This document shows positions 35,021 to 42,772 of a stretch of DNA of 64,000 bases, piece by piece (within the stretch, counting starts at the first letter, position 1; each line of letters opens with the position of its first letter). The translations under genes and the position numbers were made by a program. The notes under the pieces are model-generated. The model worked only from the letters and a program-made list of their open reading frames with translations, had not been told where the DNA came from and did no database searches. Source of the stretch: Paraburkholderia sp. BCC1884 (GTDB lineage Bacteria > Pseudomonadota > Gammaproteobacteria > Burkholderiales > Burkholderiaceae). The stretch is from positions 1 to 64,000 of the forward strand of contig NZ_CAAJGL010000145.1 of assembly GCF_900996225.1 (NCBI RefSeq), given 5' to 3'.

Positions 35021-36424
35021 TCAGGCGCCTTTGGCGAGTTGTGCGTCGGTCATGTGGTGTTTTTCGTCCACGCGCTTGACCAGCAGGTTGCAGATGAAGC
35101 CGACCACCAGCAGGACGGCCATGATGTGAACCGTCATCGTGTAGGCGTCCGCCTTGGCGACGCCATGCGCCACTTCGTAGGCGCGGATGTAGTTCACCAG
35201 CACCGGACCCGCCACGCCCGCAGCGGCCCACGCGGTCAACAGCCGGCCGTGAATGCCGCCGACGAACGCCGTGCCGAACATGTCGGCAAGGTACGCGGGC
35301 ACGGTGGAGAAACCGCCGCCGTACATCGTCAGGATCAGGCAGTAGGCGAGCACGAAGAAGGCGATCTGGCCCGACGCCGCGAAACTCGGCACGAGGAAGT
35401 ACAGCACTGCGCCGAGCGCGAAGAAGATGAAGTAGGTGTTCTTGCGGCCGATCCAGTCCGATGCCGAAGCCCACACGAAACGTCCGCCCATGTTGAACAG
35501 CGAGAGCAATCCGACGAAGCCCGCAGCCGCGGAGGCGGTCACGGTCTCCTTGAAGCTCTCCTGGATCATCACCGATGCCTGGCCGAGAATGCCGATGCCG
35601 GCCGTCACGTTCAGGAACAGCACCAGCCAGATCAGGTAGAACTGCGGCGTCTTCAGCGCCTGGTCGATATGCACGTGGTTGCGCGAAATCATCTTCTTCT
35701 GATTGGTCGCGGGCGGCGTCCAGCCGGCCGGTTTCCAGTCAGCCGGCGGCACGCGGATCGCGAGCGCGCCGATCGACATCGAGATGAAGTAGGCGATCCC
35801 GAGCACGACGAACGTCTCGGCCACGCCGATGCTGGTCGCGCTACGGAAGTGGTTCATCAAGGCCACGGACAAAGGCGCCGCGATCATCGCGCCGCCGCCG
35901 AAGCCCATGATCGCCATGCCGGTCGCCATGCCGCGACGGTCCGGGAACCAGCGGATCAGCGTCGACACGGGCGACACATAACCGAGCCCGAGCCCGATGC
36001 CGCCGATCACGCCATAGCCCAGGTAGAGCAGGGCGATCTGATGCAGATGCACGCCGAGCGCCGATACGAGGAAGCCGCCGCCGAAGCAGCATGCCGCGGT
36101 GAACATCGTGCGGCGCGGGCCGACACGTTCGAGCCACTTGCCGGCAAACGCCGCCGACAAACCGAGGAACACGATGGCCAGTGAGAAGATCCAGCCAAGG
36201 GAGGTCAGCGACCAGTCATCGGTAGTGGACTGCGTAATCCCGATCACTTTCGTCAACGGGCCGTTGAAGACCGAAAACGCGTAGGCCTGGCCAATACACA
36301 GGTGAACGGCGAGGGCCGCGGGCGGCACCATCCAGCGCGAAAATCCCGGTTTCGCGACGGTAGCCTGTTTGGAAAAGAATGGGGCAGAGCCTGAATTGCT
36401 GCCCGGCTCGGTAATGCTGCTCAT
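35021..36424 (-). CDS. OFA-family MFS transporter (oxalate/formate antiporter-like)
   Basis: A 467-residue, 12-helix MFS carrier. OFA-family features include IRWFPDRRGMATGMAIMGFG (the family's W-F-P-D-R-R-G loop) and GRFVWASASDWIGRKNTYF after helix 8. It keeps the helix-8 arginine, but the helix-11 segment reads HGRLLTAWAAAG, so the lysine used for oxalate binding in Oxalobacter OxlT (Lys355) is replaced by Trp. A monocarboxylate or other organic-acid substrate is therefore as likely as oxalate. The start has CGGAGA upstream. It is followed after 10 bases by the 42-residue partner gene. Confidence 0.87.
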   Translation of the reverse strand: MSSITEPGSNSGSAPFFSKQATVAKPGFSRWMVPPAALAVHLCIGQAYAFSVFNGPLTKVIGITQSTTDDWSLTSLGWIFSLAIVFLGLSAAFAGKWLERVGPRRTMFTAACCFGGGFLVSALGVHLHQIALLYLGYGVIGGIGLGLGYVSPVSTLIRWFPDRRGMATGMAIMGFGGGAMIAAPLSVALMNHFRSATSIGVAETFVVLGIAYFISMSIGALAIRVPPADWKPAGWTPPATNQKKMISRNHVHIDQALKTPQFYLIWLVLFLNVTAGIGILGQASVMIQESFKETVTASAAAGFVGLLSLFNMGGRFVWASASDWIGRKNTYFIFFALGAVLYFLVPSFAASGQIAFFVLAYCLILTMYGGGFSTVPAYLADMFGTAFVGGIHGRLLTAWAAAGVAGPVLVNYIRAYEVAHGVAKADAYTMTVHIMAVLLVVGFICNLLVKRVDEKHHMTDAQLAKGA

Positions 36425-36720
36425 GGTCGGTCTCCGGTGAATCCTTTGTTATCGGCGCTTAATACCTGATGCTTTAGGGATCGCCTTGGAAAAATGAAAG
36501 GATTTGGCGTCGCTAAAATATGTATTTGTATTTCATATGAAATAACGGCGGTCTGGCTAGGACCCGCTAGGCGGAAAGATAGGACCCGGTGATGATCTAT
36601 GCAATATGAGATGTAAATGCATAATGCATCGACATGTGAAATGCGACTGTAATCGCCGGCATTGCGGCGGCGCAGCGCAAATTCGCGAAAAAGCCGTCGA
36701 GATCGCGACATCGACGCAGC
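36425..36720 (-). other. Upstream region of the OFA-type carrier
   Basis: About 300 bases upstream of the OFA-type gene, AT-rich near 36510-36550. It contains GTATTTCATATGA (36527-36539 region), a partial, weak resemblance to the operator shared by gntR and frc. No gene is supported. The minus-strand terminator of the next carrier gene begins at 36721. Confidence 0.4.
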
Positions 36721-36769
36721 AAAAAGCGAAGCGGGCCGGTCGTGGCAAGTTGCGCCACGCCGGCCCGCT
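36721..36769 (-). terminator. Intrinsic terminator of the MHS-family carrier gene
   Basis: Arms 36730-36739 plus 36741-36746 pair with 36754-36769 (16 bp with one bulged base), loop of 7 bases. On the minus strand it is followed by a TTCGCTTTTT tract. It lies 25 bases past the carrier stop codon. Confidence 0.85.
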
Positions 36770-36793
36770 ATCAGCAGGGACTTCGGGTAAGTC

Positions 36794-38113
36794 TCAGTCG
36801 ATGCCGCGTCCCGTTTTCATCTTCCACGCCACCACTACCGAGATCAGGCAGCCGATCGCGAGATAGGCGGCCACCGGGTGCCACGAGCCGCCCGCGAAGC
36901 TGACCAGCGCCACCGCGATAAACGGCGTGAAACCGCCGCCCACCACGCTCGCCACCTGGTAGCCGACGCCTGCGCCGCTGTAGCGGTACTCGGTGCCGAA
37001 CAGCTCGGTGAACATCGGCTGCTGCACGCTCACCACCATGTCATGCGCGATGTTCGCGAGCATCACGGCAAACACGACGATCCACAGCGTCGAGCGTGCT
37101 TCGAGGGCGAGAAAGAACGGCACGGCACTCAGCACGCCGACCAGCGCGCCAATCATGTACACGCGACGTCGGCCAAAGCGGTCGGCCATCAGCGCGAAGC
37201 AGGGAATCGTCACGCAGCTCAGCGCGCCCACCAGCAGCCCGATGGTGAGGAAGAATTCGCGCGGCATGTGCAGATTCGCTGTCGAGTAATTCAGCGCGAA
37301 GGCGGTCACGATATACATGGTGAACAACTCGGCCAGACGCAGCGCGATGATCAGCAAAAACGCCTTCGGATGACGCAGCAGCGCCTCGACGATCGGCAGA
37401 CGCACGCTGCGTTCGCCGCGCTCGCCGACCTTCTCGACGAACTCCTTCGACTCCTCCATGCTCGAGCGGATCCACAGCGCGATCAGCACCAGCACCACGC
37501 TGAACAGGAACGGCAGGCGCCAGCCCCAGCTCAGGAACGAGGCGTTGTCCATCGAACGGCTGATGATCGCCACCAGACCGGTCGACAGCACGAGCCCCAC
37601 GCCGTAACCCACCTGCACGCCGCTGCTATAGAAGGCCTTCTTCTTTTCGGGTGCGCTCTCGACCGCCATCAAGGCCGCGCCGCCCCATTCGCCGCCCACG
37701 GCGAAACCCTGGATGGCGCGCAAAGTGACGAGCAGCACGGGCGCCCACCAGCCGATCGTGGAGAACGCCGGCAACAGGCCGATCGCGGCGGTCGACAGAC
37801 CCATCATCATGACCGTGAGCACCAGCATGCGCTTGCGGCCGAGCCGGTCGCCATAATGGCCGAACACGAAGCCGCCGAGCGGACGGAACAGGAAGCCGAC
37901 GCCGAAGGTGGCGAAGGCGGCGAGCGTACCCATCGCCGGGCTGACCTTCGGGAAGAACTCGGCGTTGAAAACCAGCGCTGCGACAATGCCGTACAGCAGG
38001 AAGTCGTACCAGTCGACCACGGCGCCGATGAAACTGCCGAGTGCCGCTTTGCGAGCCTGACTGCGCGTCGCGCGATGGTCGGCTATTGCGGCCGTTGAAA
38101 GGGTAGTGCTCAT
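36794..38113 (-). CDS. MHS-family MFS transporter
   Basis: A 439-residue, 12-helix carrier of the metabolite:H+ symporter family (ShiA/KgtP/ProP group). Typical elements are the first helix GSFIGAVVDWYDFLLYG, the FRPLGGFVFGHYGDRLGRKRM loop 2-3 motif, a GGEWGGAALMAVE segment in helix 5 and the second-half loop ADRFGRRRVYMIG. AAGGAGA stands before ATG 38113; a longer open frame upstream reads as untranslated leader. The substrate is probably an organic acid. It is divergent from a small ORF and gntR, and the shared spacer carries the probable GntR operator. Confidence 0.9.
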   Translation of the reverse strand: MSTTLSTAAIADHRATRSQARKAALGSFIGAVVDWYDFLLYGIVAALVFNAEFFPKVSPAMGTLAAFATFGVGFLFRPLGGFVFGHYGDRLGRKRMLVLTVMMMGLSTAAIGLLPAFSTIGWWAPVLLVTLRAIQGFAVGGEWGGAALMAVESAPEKKKAFYSSGVQVGYGVGLVLSTGLVAIISRSMDNASFLSWGWRLPFLFSVVLVLIALWIRSSMEESKEFVEKVGERGERSVRLPIVEALLRHPKAFLLIIALRLAELFTMYIVTAFALNYSTANLHMPREFFLTIGLLVGALSCVTIPCFALMADRFGRRRVYMIGALVGVLSAVPFFLALEARSTLWIVVFAVMLANIAHDMVVSVQQPMFTELFGTEYRYSGAGVGYQVASVVGGGFTPFIAVALVSFAGGSWHPVAAYLAIGCLISVVVAWKMKTGRGID

Positions 38114-38393
38114 GACGTGTCTCCTTGGAACCCTCGGGCTGCCAGGCAAGGGTGCGCGGTCGATCGGCTGCGTGCCGCGCTCGGTCCATGGCAGGATGTT
38201 TCGAAGGTTAATGACGCGCGGCGGATCCCACAATCCGCAGTCGGCGCAAAATGCGCGATCATCGCACGCATGTGCGCGTATAGCGCGCGTTTTGCGCGTT
38301 TACACCGATCACGGCCACCGCGCCGTTGGAAGAAGCGCGTGGCGCCAGGCGTCGCGTGCTACCGTAAATGCATATCCTGAAAACAACACTCAC

Positions 38394-38410
38394 TGATATA
38401 CTACATACGG
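38394..38410 (+). promoter_or_regulatory. Putative GntR operator, copy 1
   Basis: TGATATACTACATACGG matches the sequence upstream of frc (reverse strand, 39517-39533) at 13 of 17 positions, with the two blocks TGATATA and ACATAC identical and equally spaced. It lies between the MHS carrier and the gntR unit, where GntR autoregulation would act. Confidence 0.55.
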
Positions 38411-38438
38411 AATATTGATAAATGCGGCAATGCAGCAT

Positions 38439-38467
38439 ATGATTGAGTCATTCGTTCACTCAATCAT
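38439..38467. repeat. Perfect 10-bp inverted repeat upstream of gntR
   Basis: ATGATTGAGT (38439-38448) and ACTCAATCAT (38458-38467) are exact complements, with 9 bases between. It ends 12 bases before the start of the small membrane ORF, so it could be an operator or an mRNA hairpin close to the ribosome site at 38469-38472. Confidence 0.65.
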
Positions 38468-38479
38468 TCGGAGTTACAA

Positions 38480-38695
38480 ATGGAATTTGTCTCTCTCGCG
38501 CTGCTTGCCGTTGCTGTCGTTGGCCTGGGCGCTGCCGCTACCGTCATCCTGACTCACTGGATTGCCCAACCGGTCGCGCAGCTCGCGGCGCAACATGGCC
38601 GTTTCGTCGGCTTGGGCGAAGCAGTCCATGCCGCTGCGCCGTATCGCGCGCATGTTCAACATGAGGCGATGAATGTCGTCAGAACTTCACACTGA
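38480..38695 (+). CDS. Small membrane protein upstream of gntR
   Basis: A 71-residue protein with one N-terminal hydrophobic helix (about residues 4-26, VSLALLAVAVVGLGAAATVI) and a short soluble tail. GGAGTT lies 6 bases before the ATG. Its end overlaps the gntR start by 23 bases, so it may work partly as a translated leader for gntR. I do not recognise a family. The overlap and the ribosome site support it being translated; function unknown. Confidence 0.5.
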   Translation: MEFVSLALLAVAVVGLGAAATVILTHWIAQPVAQLAAQHGRFVGLGEAVHAAAPYRAHVQHEAMNVVRTSH

Positions 38696-39392
38696 AGCAG
38701 TGGCATCACCGTTAGCGTTGTCGCTGCAGCCGATCGGCGCGAGCGCGAGCTTGCGCGATCAGGCGTACGCCATGCTGCGTCAGGCCATTGCGGACGCGGA
38801 CATCTATCAGAATCGCGAAGAAATCCGACTGGACGAACGCGTGCTCAGCGAGTCGCTCGGCGTGAGCCGCACGCCGGTGCGCGAGGCCATGACGCTACTC
38901 GAGCAGGAAGGTTTTCTGCGCATGGTGCCGCGCCGCGGCATCTACATCGTGCGCAAGAGCAAGCGTGAGATCGTCGAGATGATCCAGATGTGGGCCGCGC
39001 TCGAAAGCATGGCGGCGCGTCTGGCTACGCTGCATGCCACCGACGGGGAAATCGCCCGCTTGCGGCATATGTTCGACCATTTCCGCGACGCGACCCCGGC
39101 CGAGCACCTCGCCGAATACTCGGACGCCAACATCGCGTTTCATCAGGCGATCGTCGAATTGTCGAAGTCGCAGATCATCCTCGATACGATCAAGAACATC
39201 TTCATCCACGTGCGTGCGATTCGCCGCATGACGATCTCGCAGAGCGACCGTGCGTCCCGTTCGATCGTCGACCATCTGCGCATCATCGAGGCATTGGAGC
39301 AGCGCGATACCGAACTGGCCGAGCGTCTTACGCGGCAACATTCGCTCGATCTGGCCGCGTTTGTCGAGGCGAATTGCGATTTTCTGGATTGA
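38673..39392 (+). CDS. GntR-family (FCD) transcriptional regulator
   Basis: A 239-residue regulator. The N-terminal winged helix contains LDERVLSESLGVSRTPVREA and LLEQEGFLRMVPRRGIYIV, diagnostic of GntR. The C-terminal all-helical FCD domain includes the metal-binding-type residues in SDANIAFHQAIVEL and the late VDHLRIIEAL helix. GAGGCG stands 6 bases before ATG 38673. Its position between transporter genes and frc suggests it controls them in response to an organic acid or CoA ester; a sequence shared by both flanking promoter regions supports this. A strong terminator follows. Confidence 0.9.
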   Translation: MSSELHTEAVASPLALSLQPIGASASLRDQAYAMLRQAIADADIYQNREEIRLDERVLSESLGVSRTPVREAMTLLEQEGFLRMVPRRGIYIVRKSKREIVEMIQMWAALESMAARLATLHATDGEIARLRHMFDHFRDATPAEHLAEYSDANIAFHQAIVELSKSQIILDTIKNIFIHVRAIRRMTISQSDRASRSIVDHLRIIEALEQRDTELAERLTRQHSLDLAAFVEANCDFLD

Positions 39393-39430
39393 TGCCACGC
39401 CAGGGATTTGACCGGGAAAGCCGAGCAGAA

Positions 39431-39469
39431 GGGCCTGCGGTGTGAAAACACCGCAGGCCCTTTTCGTTT
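39431..39469 (+). terminator. Intrinsic terminator after gntR
   Basis: A perfect 13-bp stem (39431-39443 with 39448-39460) closed by a GAAA tetraloop and followed by TTTTCGTTT. It lies 38 bases after the gntR stop and isolates frc as a separate transcription unit. Confidence 0.93.
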
Positions 39470-39516
39470 GGCGCCGCCGATCCGGGATAAACCCTCGCTT
39501 GACGCTCGTTGAAATA

Positions 39517-39533
39517 TGGTATGTGATATATCA
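39517..39533 (-). promoter_or_regulatory. Putative GntR operator, copy 2 (upstream of frc)
   Basis: Read on the minus strand: TGATATATCACATACCA, matching copy 1 at 13 of 17 positions. Its first ten bases form a perfect palindrome, TGATATATCA (39524-39533). It lies about 95-110 bases upstream of the frc start, close to a TTGACG at 39499-39504, so it would overlap the promoter. Confidence 0.55.
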
Positions 39534-39627
39534 ACCGCGCCGTTTCCAGCGCGCCGCAAAAAACAGGCGAGCCGACATCAGCAGAACCCGCCGCGGACGT
39601 ATTTCGACATCGATCAGGAGACATGAC

Positions 39628-40875
39628 ATGGGCAAGGCACTCGACGGCGTGCGCATCCTCGACTTCACACATGTGCAATCGGGGCCGACCTGCACGCAGT
39701 TGCTCGCATGGTTCGGCGCGGATGTGATCAAGGTGGAGCGCGCTGGGGCGGGCGACATCACCCGTGAGCAGTTGCGCGATATCCCCGACGTGGACAGCCT
39801 GTATTTCACGATGCTCAACCACAACAAGCGTTCGGTCACGATCGACACGAAGAACCCCGAAGGCAAGCTGGTGCTCGAGGCGCTGATCCAGAAATGCGAC
39901 GTGCTGGTGGAGAACTTCGCGCCGGGCGCGCTCGACCGCATGGGTTTTACGTGGGAGCGGATTCAGGAGTTGAATCCGCGCATGATCGTGGCGTCGGTGA
40001 AGGGCTTCGGTCCTGGGCCCTATGAGGACTGCAAGGTGTACGAGAACGTCGCGCAATGCGCGGGCGGCGCGGCCTCGACCACCGGCTTCGACGACGGCCC
40101 GCCGGTGGTAACGGGCGCGCAGATCGGCGACAGCGGCACGGGCCTGCATCTGGCGCTTGGCATCGTCACCGCGCTTTATCAACGGACGCAATCCGGACGC
40201 GGCCAGCGCGTGCTGGCGGCGATGCAGGACGGCGTGCTCAACCTCTGCCGCGTGAAGCTGCGCGACCAGCAGCGGCTCGAACGCACCGGCACGATGAAGG
40301 AGTACCCGCAATATCCGAACGGCACCTTCGGCGAAGCGGTGCCGCGCGCCGGCAACGCCTCGGGCGGCGGTCAGCCGGGTTGGATCCTGAAGTGCAAGGG
40401 CTGGGAGACGGACCCGAACGCGTACATCTACTTCATCACGCAGGCGCCTGTATGGGCGAAGATCTGCAACGTGATCGGCAAGGAAGAGTGGGCCACGCAC
40501 CCCGATTACGCGACGCCCGCCGCGCGTTTGCCGCATCTGAAGGACATCTTCGCTGAGATCGAGCGTTGGACCATGACCAAGACCAAGTTCGAGGCCATGC
40601 AGATTCTCAACAAGTACGACATTCCGTGCGGCCCGATTCTGTCGATGAAGGAAATCGCCGAGGAGCCTTCGCTGCGCAAGACCGGCACGATCGTGGAAGT
40701 GGATCATCCGACGCGCGGCAAGTATCTGACCGTCGGTAATCCTATCAAACTGTCCGATAGTCCGACGGAGGTCACCCGCTCGCCGCTGCTCGGCGAACAC
40801 ACCGACGAGGTCATGGCCGAACTCGGCTATTCGCCCGATCAGATCAACGCCCTGCGCAGCGTCGGCGCAATCTAG
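39628..40875 (+). CDS. frc: Formyl-CoA:oxalate CoA-transferase
   Basis: A 415-residue class III CoA-transferase. It moves CoA from formyl-CoA to oxalate, giving oxalyl-CoA for decarboxylation. The catalytic aspartate is D168 in QIGDSGTGLHL (Asp169 in Oxalobacter Frc), and the mobile glycine loop is present as SGGGQPGW. The N-terminus LDGVRILDFTHVQSGPTCTQ and the HNKRSVTIDTKNPEGK segment are typical of Frc rather than of CaiB or racemases. CAGGAG stands 7 bases before ATG 39628. The gene follows the gntR terminator and has its own promoter. Oxalyl-CoA decarboxylase is not in the window. Related transferases with another acid substrate cannot be excluded, but the match is strong. Confidence 0.92.
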   Translation: MGKALDGVRILDFTHVQSGPTCTQLLAWFGADVIKVERAGAGDITREQLRDIPDVDSLYFTMLNHNKRSVTIDTKNPEGKLVLEALIQKCDVLVENFAPGALDRMGFTWERIQELNPRMIVASVKGFGPGPYEDCKVYENVAQCAGGAASTTGFDDGPPVVTGAQIGDSGTGLHLALGIVTALYQRTQSGRGQRVLAAMQDGVLNLCRVKLRDQQRLERTGTMKEYPQYPNGTFGEAVPRAGNASGGGQPGWILKCKGWETDPNAYIYFITQAPVWAKICNVIGKEEWATHPDYATPAARLPHLKDIFAEIERWTMTKTKFEAMQILNKYDIPCGPILSMKEIAEEPSLRKTGTIVEVDHPTRGKYLTVGNPIKLSDSPTEVTRSPLLGEHTDEVMAELGYSPDQINALRSVGAI

Positions 40876-40904
40876 CTCGCGTCATCACGCTCAAGGAGCG
40901 AAGT

Positions 40905-41726
40905 ATGGATACGTGGATGAGATTCATGGCGAGCGACGGCGGCATCGTGTTCGGCCGTGTCGAAGGTGGTTATCTGCACGAGTACGAAAGCCTCGATCAT
41001 CCGGTGCCGACTGGCGCGGTGCTGTCGACGCGCGCACTCACGCCGCTCGCGCCTTGCGCGCCGGGCAAGATCGTCGCCTTATGGAACAACTTTCATGCGC
41101 TGGCGGCAAAGCTCGACAAGCCCGTGCCGACGCATCCGCTGTTTCTGCTCAAGCCGGCGGGCTCGCTGATCGGCACGGGTGAAGCGATTCGCCGTCCGCT
41201 CAGTTACGCGGGGAAGATCGTCTACGAAGGCGAACTCGGCATTGTGATCGGCCGGCGCTGTCGCGATGCGAGTGTCGAGGCGGCCGCGGCCGCGATCTTC
41301 GGCTTTACGCTGGTGAACGATGTGACCGCTGCCGATCTGCTGAACGAGAATCCTCACTTTCCGCAGTGGTGTCGTGCGAAGGGATTCGATACGTTCTGCT
41401 GTCTCGGGCCCGCCATCGTCTCCGGTTTCGACTGGCAAGCGGCGCGTCTCGTGACGACGCTCGACGGCGTCGAGCGGCAGAACTATCCGCTCGCCGACAT
41501 GGTGTTTTCGCCGGCCGAGCAGGTGAGTCTCATCTCTCAGGACATGACGCTCGAGCCGGGCGATGTGATCGCGTGCGGCACGTCGGTCGGCGTGGGCTCG
41601 ATCAAGGATGGCGCGACCGTGGCGATCACGGTGGAGGGAATCGGCACACTGAGTAACAGGCTGGCCGCGGCCCATTCAGCCGATGCCGACTCGACGCAGG
41701 CGGTCGCAGCGACTGGCGCGGCCTGA
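40905..41726 (+). CDS. Fumarylacetoacetate hydrolase family protein
   Basis: A 273-residue FAH-fold enzyme. The divalent metal ligands lie in IVYEGELGIVIGRR (E-x-E) and the aspartate of LVNDVTAADL. The characteristic C-terminal LEPGDVIACGTSVGVGSIKDG (family: L-x-P-G-D-x-I-x-T-G-T-P-x-G-V-G) reads with Ser in place of Pro. Members hydrolyse or decarboxylate beta-keto and oxo acids, including oxaloacetate. It follows frc by 29 bases with AAGGAG upstream, so it is in the frc transcript and probably acts on an intermediate of the same acid pathway. The substrate is unknown. Confidence 0.87.
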   Translation: MDTWMRFMASDGGIVFGRVEGGYLHEYESLDHPVPTGAVLSTRALTPLAPCAPGKIVALWNNFHALAAKLDKPVPTHPLFLLKPAGSLIGTGEAIRRPLSYAGKIVYEGELGIVIGRRCRDASVEAAAAAIFGFTLVNDVTAADLLNENPHFPQWCRAKGFDTFCCLGPAIVSGFDWQAARLVTTLDGVERQNYPLADMVFSPAEQVSLISQDMTLEPGDVIACGTSVGVGSIKDGATVAITVEGIGTLSNRLAAAHSADADSTQAVAATGAA

Positions 41727-41789
41727 ATGACGAAGTGATGGCGCAGTCCATCGGGACTGCGTGTTTGCATCGCGACACGGAGGGGTTGC

Positions 41790-42674
41790 ATGCCGCAAGC
41801 GTCTGACAGTGCCGCATGGGTCGCAAGTTATCCCTGGCCGGCCTTTGCGTTGGTGTTTGCGTTGGCATTGGCGCTGGGTGTCATTCTCGTCGCCCTCGGG
41901 CGATTGCCGCTCGAGCGTCGCGCGCGGCGACGTCCTTACTGGCACGGCGGGCTGTCGGCCGCTGTGCTGGCGGGACTGATCGAAGCGGGCAATGGCGCTA
42001 GCGGTGCACTCGTCGGTGCGTCGATCGCGGGCGCGCTACTCGGCGCGTGGCTCGTTCGTCGACGCAACCTGGTGGGGCAGCCGTGTCTCGTCGCGCTACT
42101 GGGCGGCGGTGCCGGACTCGTGGTCATGACGCTTGGTTTCGCTCGCTACCTCGGATCTATCCAGCCGTCGACCGCGCACGCAAATGGCGAGCGTATCGAA
42201 CTTTACGCCGCGATATTCATCGGGGCCCTGGTCTTCGCGACGTCTGCCGTCGCGCTATGCAAACTACGCGGCGTAGCGCGGCGCGTGAGAGTAACGAGTC
42301 CGGGGCACGACCTCGTCAGCCTGTTTGCGCTGCTGCTCTGCGGATGGCTCGGCTACGGTTTCGCCACCGAGCAGACACAACCGTTCGGCATCGCCGCACT
42401 GCTGGCGATGAGCGCGTTGGCGTGTTCGATGGGCGTGCATCTGATGCTTAGCCGCGACTACTCGAATGGCTCGCTCACTGACGGAGTGTCGCGTATCGAA
42501 TGGCGAGGTGGAGACGAGCAAGCCTGGGTAATGCGCGAATTTGCCTCGGGTAGCGTGCGCGCGGCAGCATTCCGTGCGCGTCGGGACTGGCATAACAGTG
42601 GCAGCAGCAATGACCGTCGACGTGTCTTCACACGCCAGCGGTCGAACCACGCCATGATCGTCCGTCGAAGATGA
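41790..42674 (+). CDS. PntB-like membrane domain protein, truncated
   Basis: A 294-residue protein with about seven membrane helices. Residues 20-225 align by eye with the membrane part of the NAD(P) transhydrogenase beta subunit: LVALLGGGAGLVVMTLGF corresponds to LVAILHSFVGLAAVLVGF of E. coli PntB, and AAIFIGALVFATSAVALCKL to [20 protein letters not shown]. The proton-pathway histidine (His91 of E. coli PntB) is Gly105. The NADP-binding domain is missing; after LMLSRDYSNG the chain continues as a basic tail of about 65 residues unlike PntB. GGAGGGG before the ATG shows it is probably translated. Either a decayed pntB or a repurposed membrane protein in the frc operon. Confidence 0.55.
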   Translation: MPQASDSAAWVASYPWPAFALVFALALALGVILVALGRLPLERRARRRPYWHGGLSAAVLAGLIEAGNGASGALVGASIAGALLGAWLVRRRNLVGQPCLVALLGGGAGLVVMTLGFARYLGSIQPSTAHANGERIELYAAIFIGALVFATSAVALCKLRGVARRVRVTSPGHDLVSLFALLLCGWLGYGFATEQTQPFGIAALLAMSALACSMGVHLMLSRDYSNGSLTDGVSRIEWRGGDEQAWVMREFASGSVRAAAFRARRDWHNSGSSNDRRRVFTRQRSNHAMIVRRR

Positions 42675-42704
42675 CAGCACCGAAGCATCGAACCGAGCAC
42701 GCGC

Positions 42705-42748
42705 CATGCGCGACATGCGCGACATGTGCGACATGCGCGACATGCGGC
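42705..42748. repeat. 9-bp tandem repeat, about five copies
   Basis: The unit CATGCGCGA is repeated nearly perfectly at 42705, 42714, 42723 (one mismatch), 42732 and 42741 (partial). It lies between the stop of the PntB-like gene and a convergent small gene. Slipped-strand variation is possible. Confidence 0.85.
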
Positions 42749-42766
42749 GAGATAAAAATCTCGCCG
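42745..42766. terminator. Hairpin between convergent genes
   Basis: CGGCGAGAT (42745-42753) and ATCTCGCCG (42758-42766) pair perfectly around an AAAA loop, just before the stop of the minus-strand gene at 42773. No T tract follows in either direction, so it is a candidate terminator only. Confidence 0.5.
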
Positions 42767-42772
42767 TCGTGC

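Larger units (their letters stand above)
38114..38479. other. Divergent regulatory region between the MHS carrier and gntR genes
   Basis: A 366-base spacer. Its right half (38370-38470) is AT-rich and holds the shared operator-like sequence at 38394-38410 and a perfect inverted repeat at 38439-38467, listed separately. No coding frame is convincing. Confidence 0.55.

Noticed and set aside
42264..42743. Minus-strand frame starting with repeated MSRM residues
   Set aside because: The repeated residues come from the 9-bp tandem repeat and the rest is antisense to the PntB-like gene.
42705..42748. CRISPR-like array
   Set aside because: Units are 9 bases and directly abutting, with no spacers and no cas genes.
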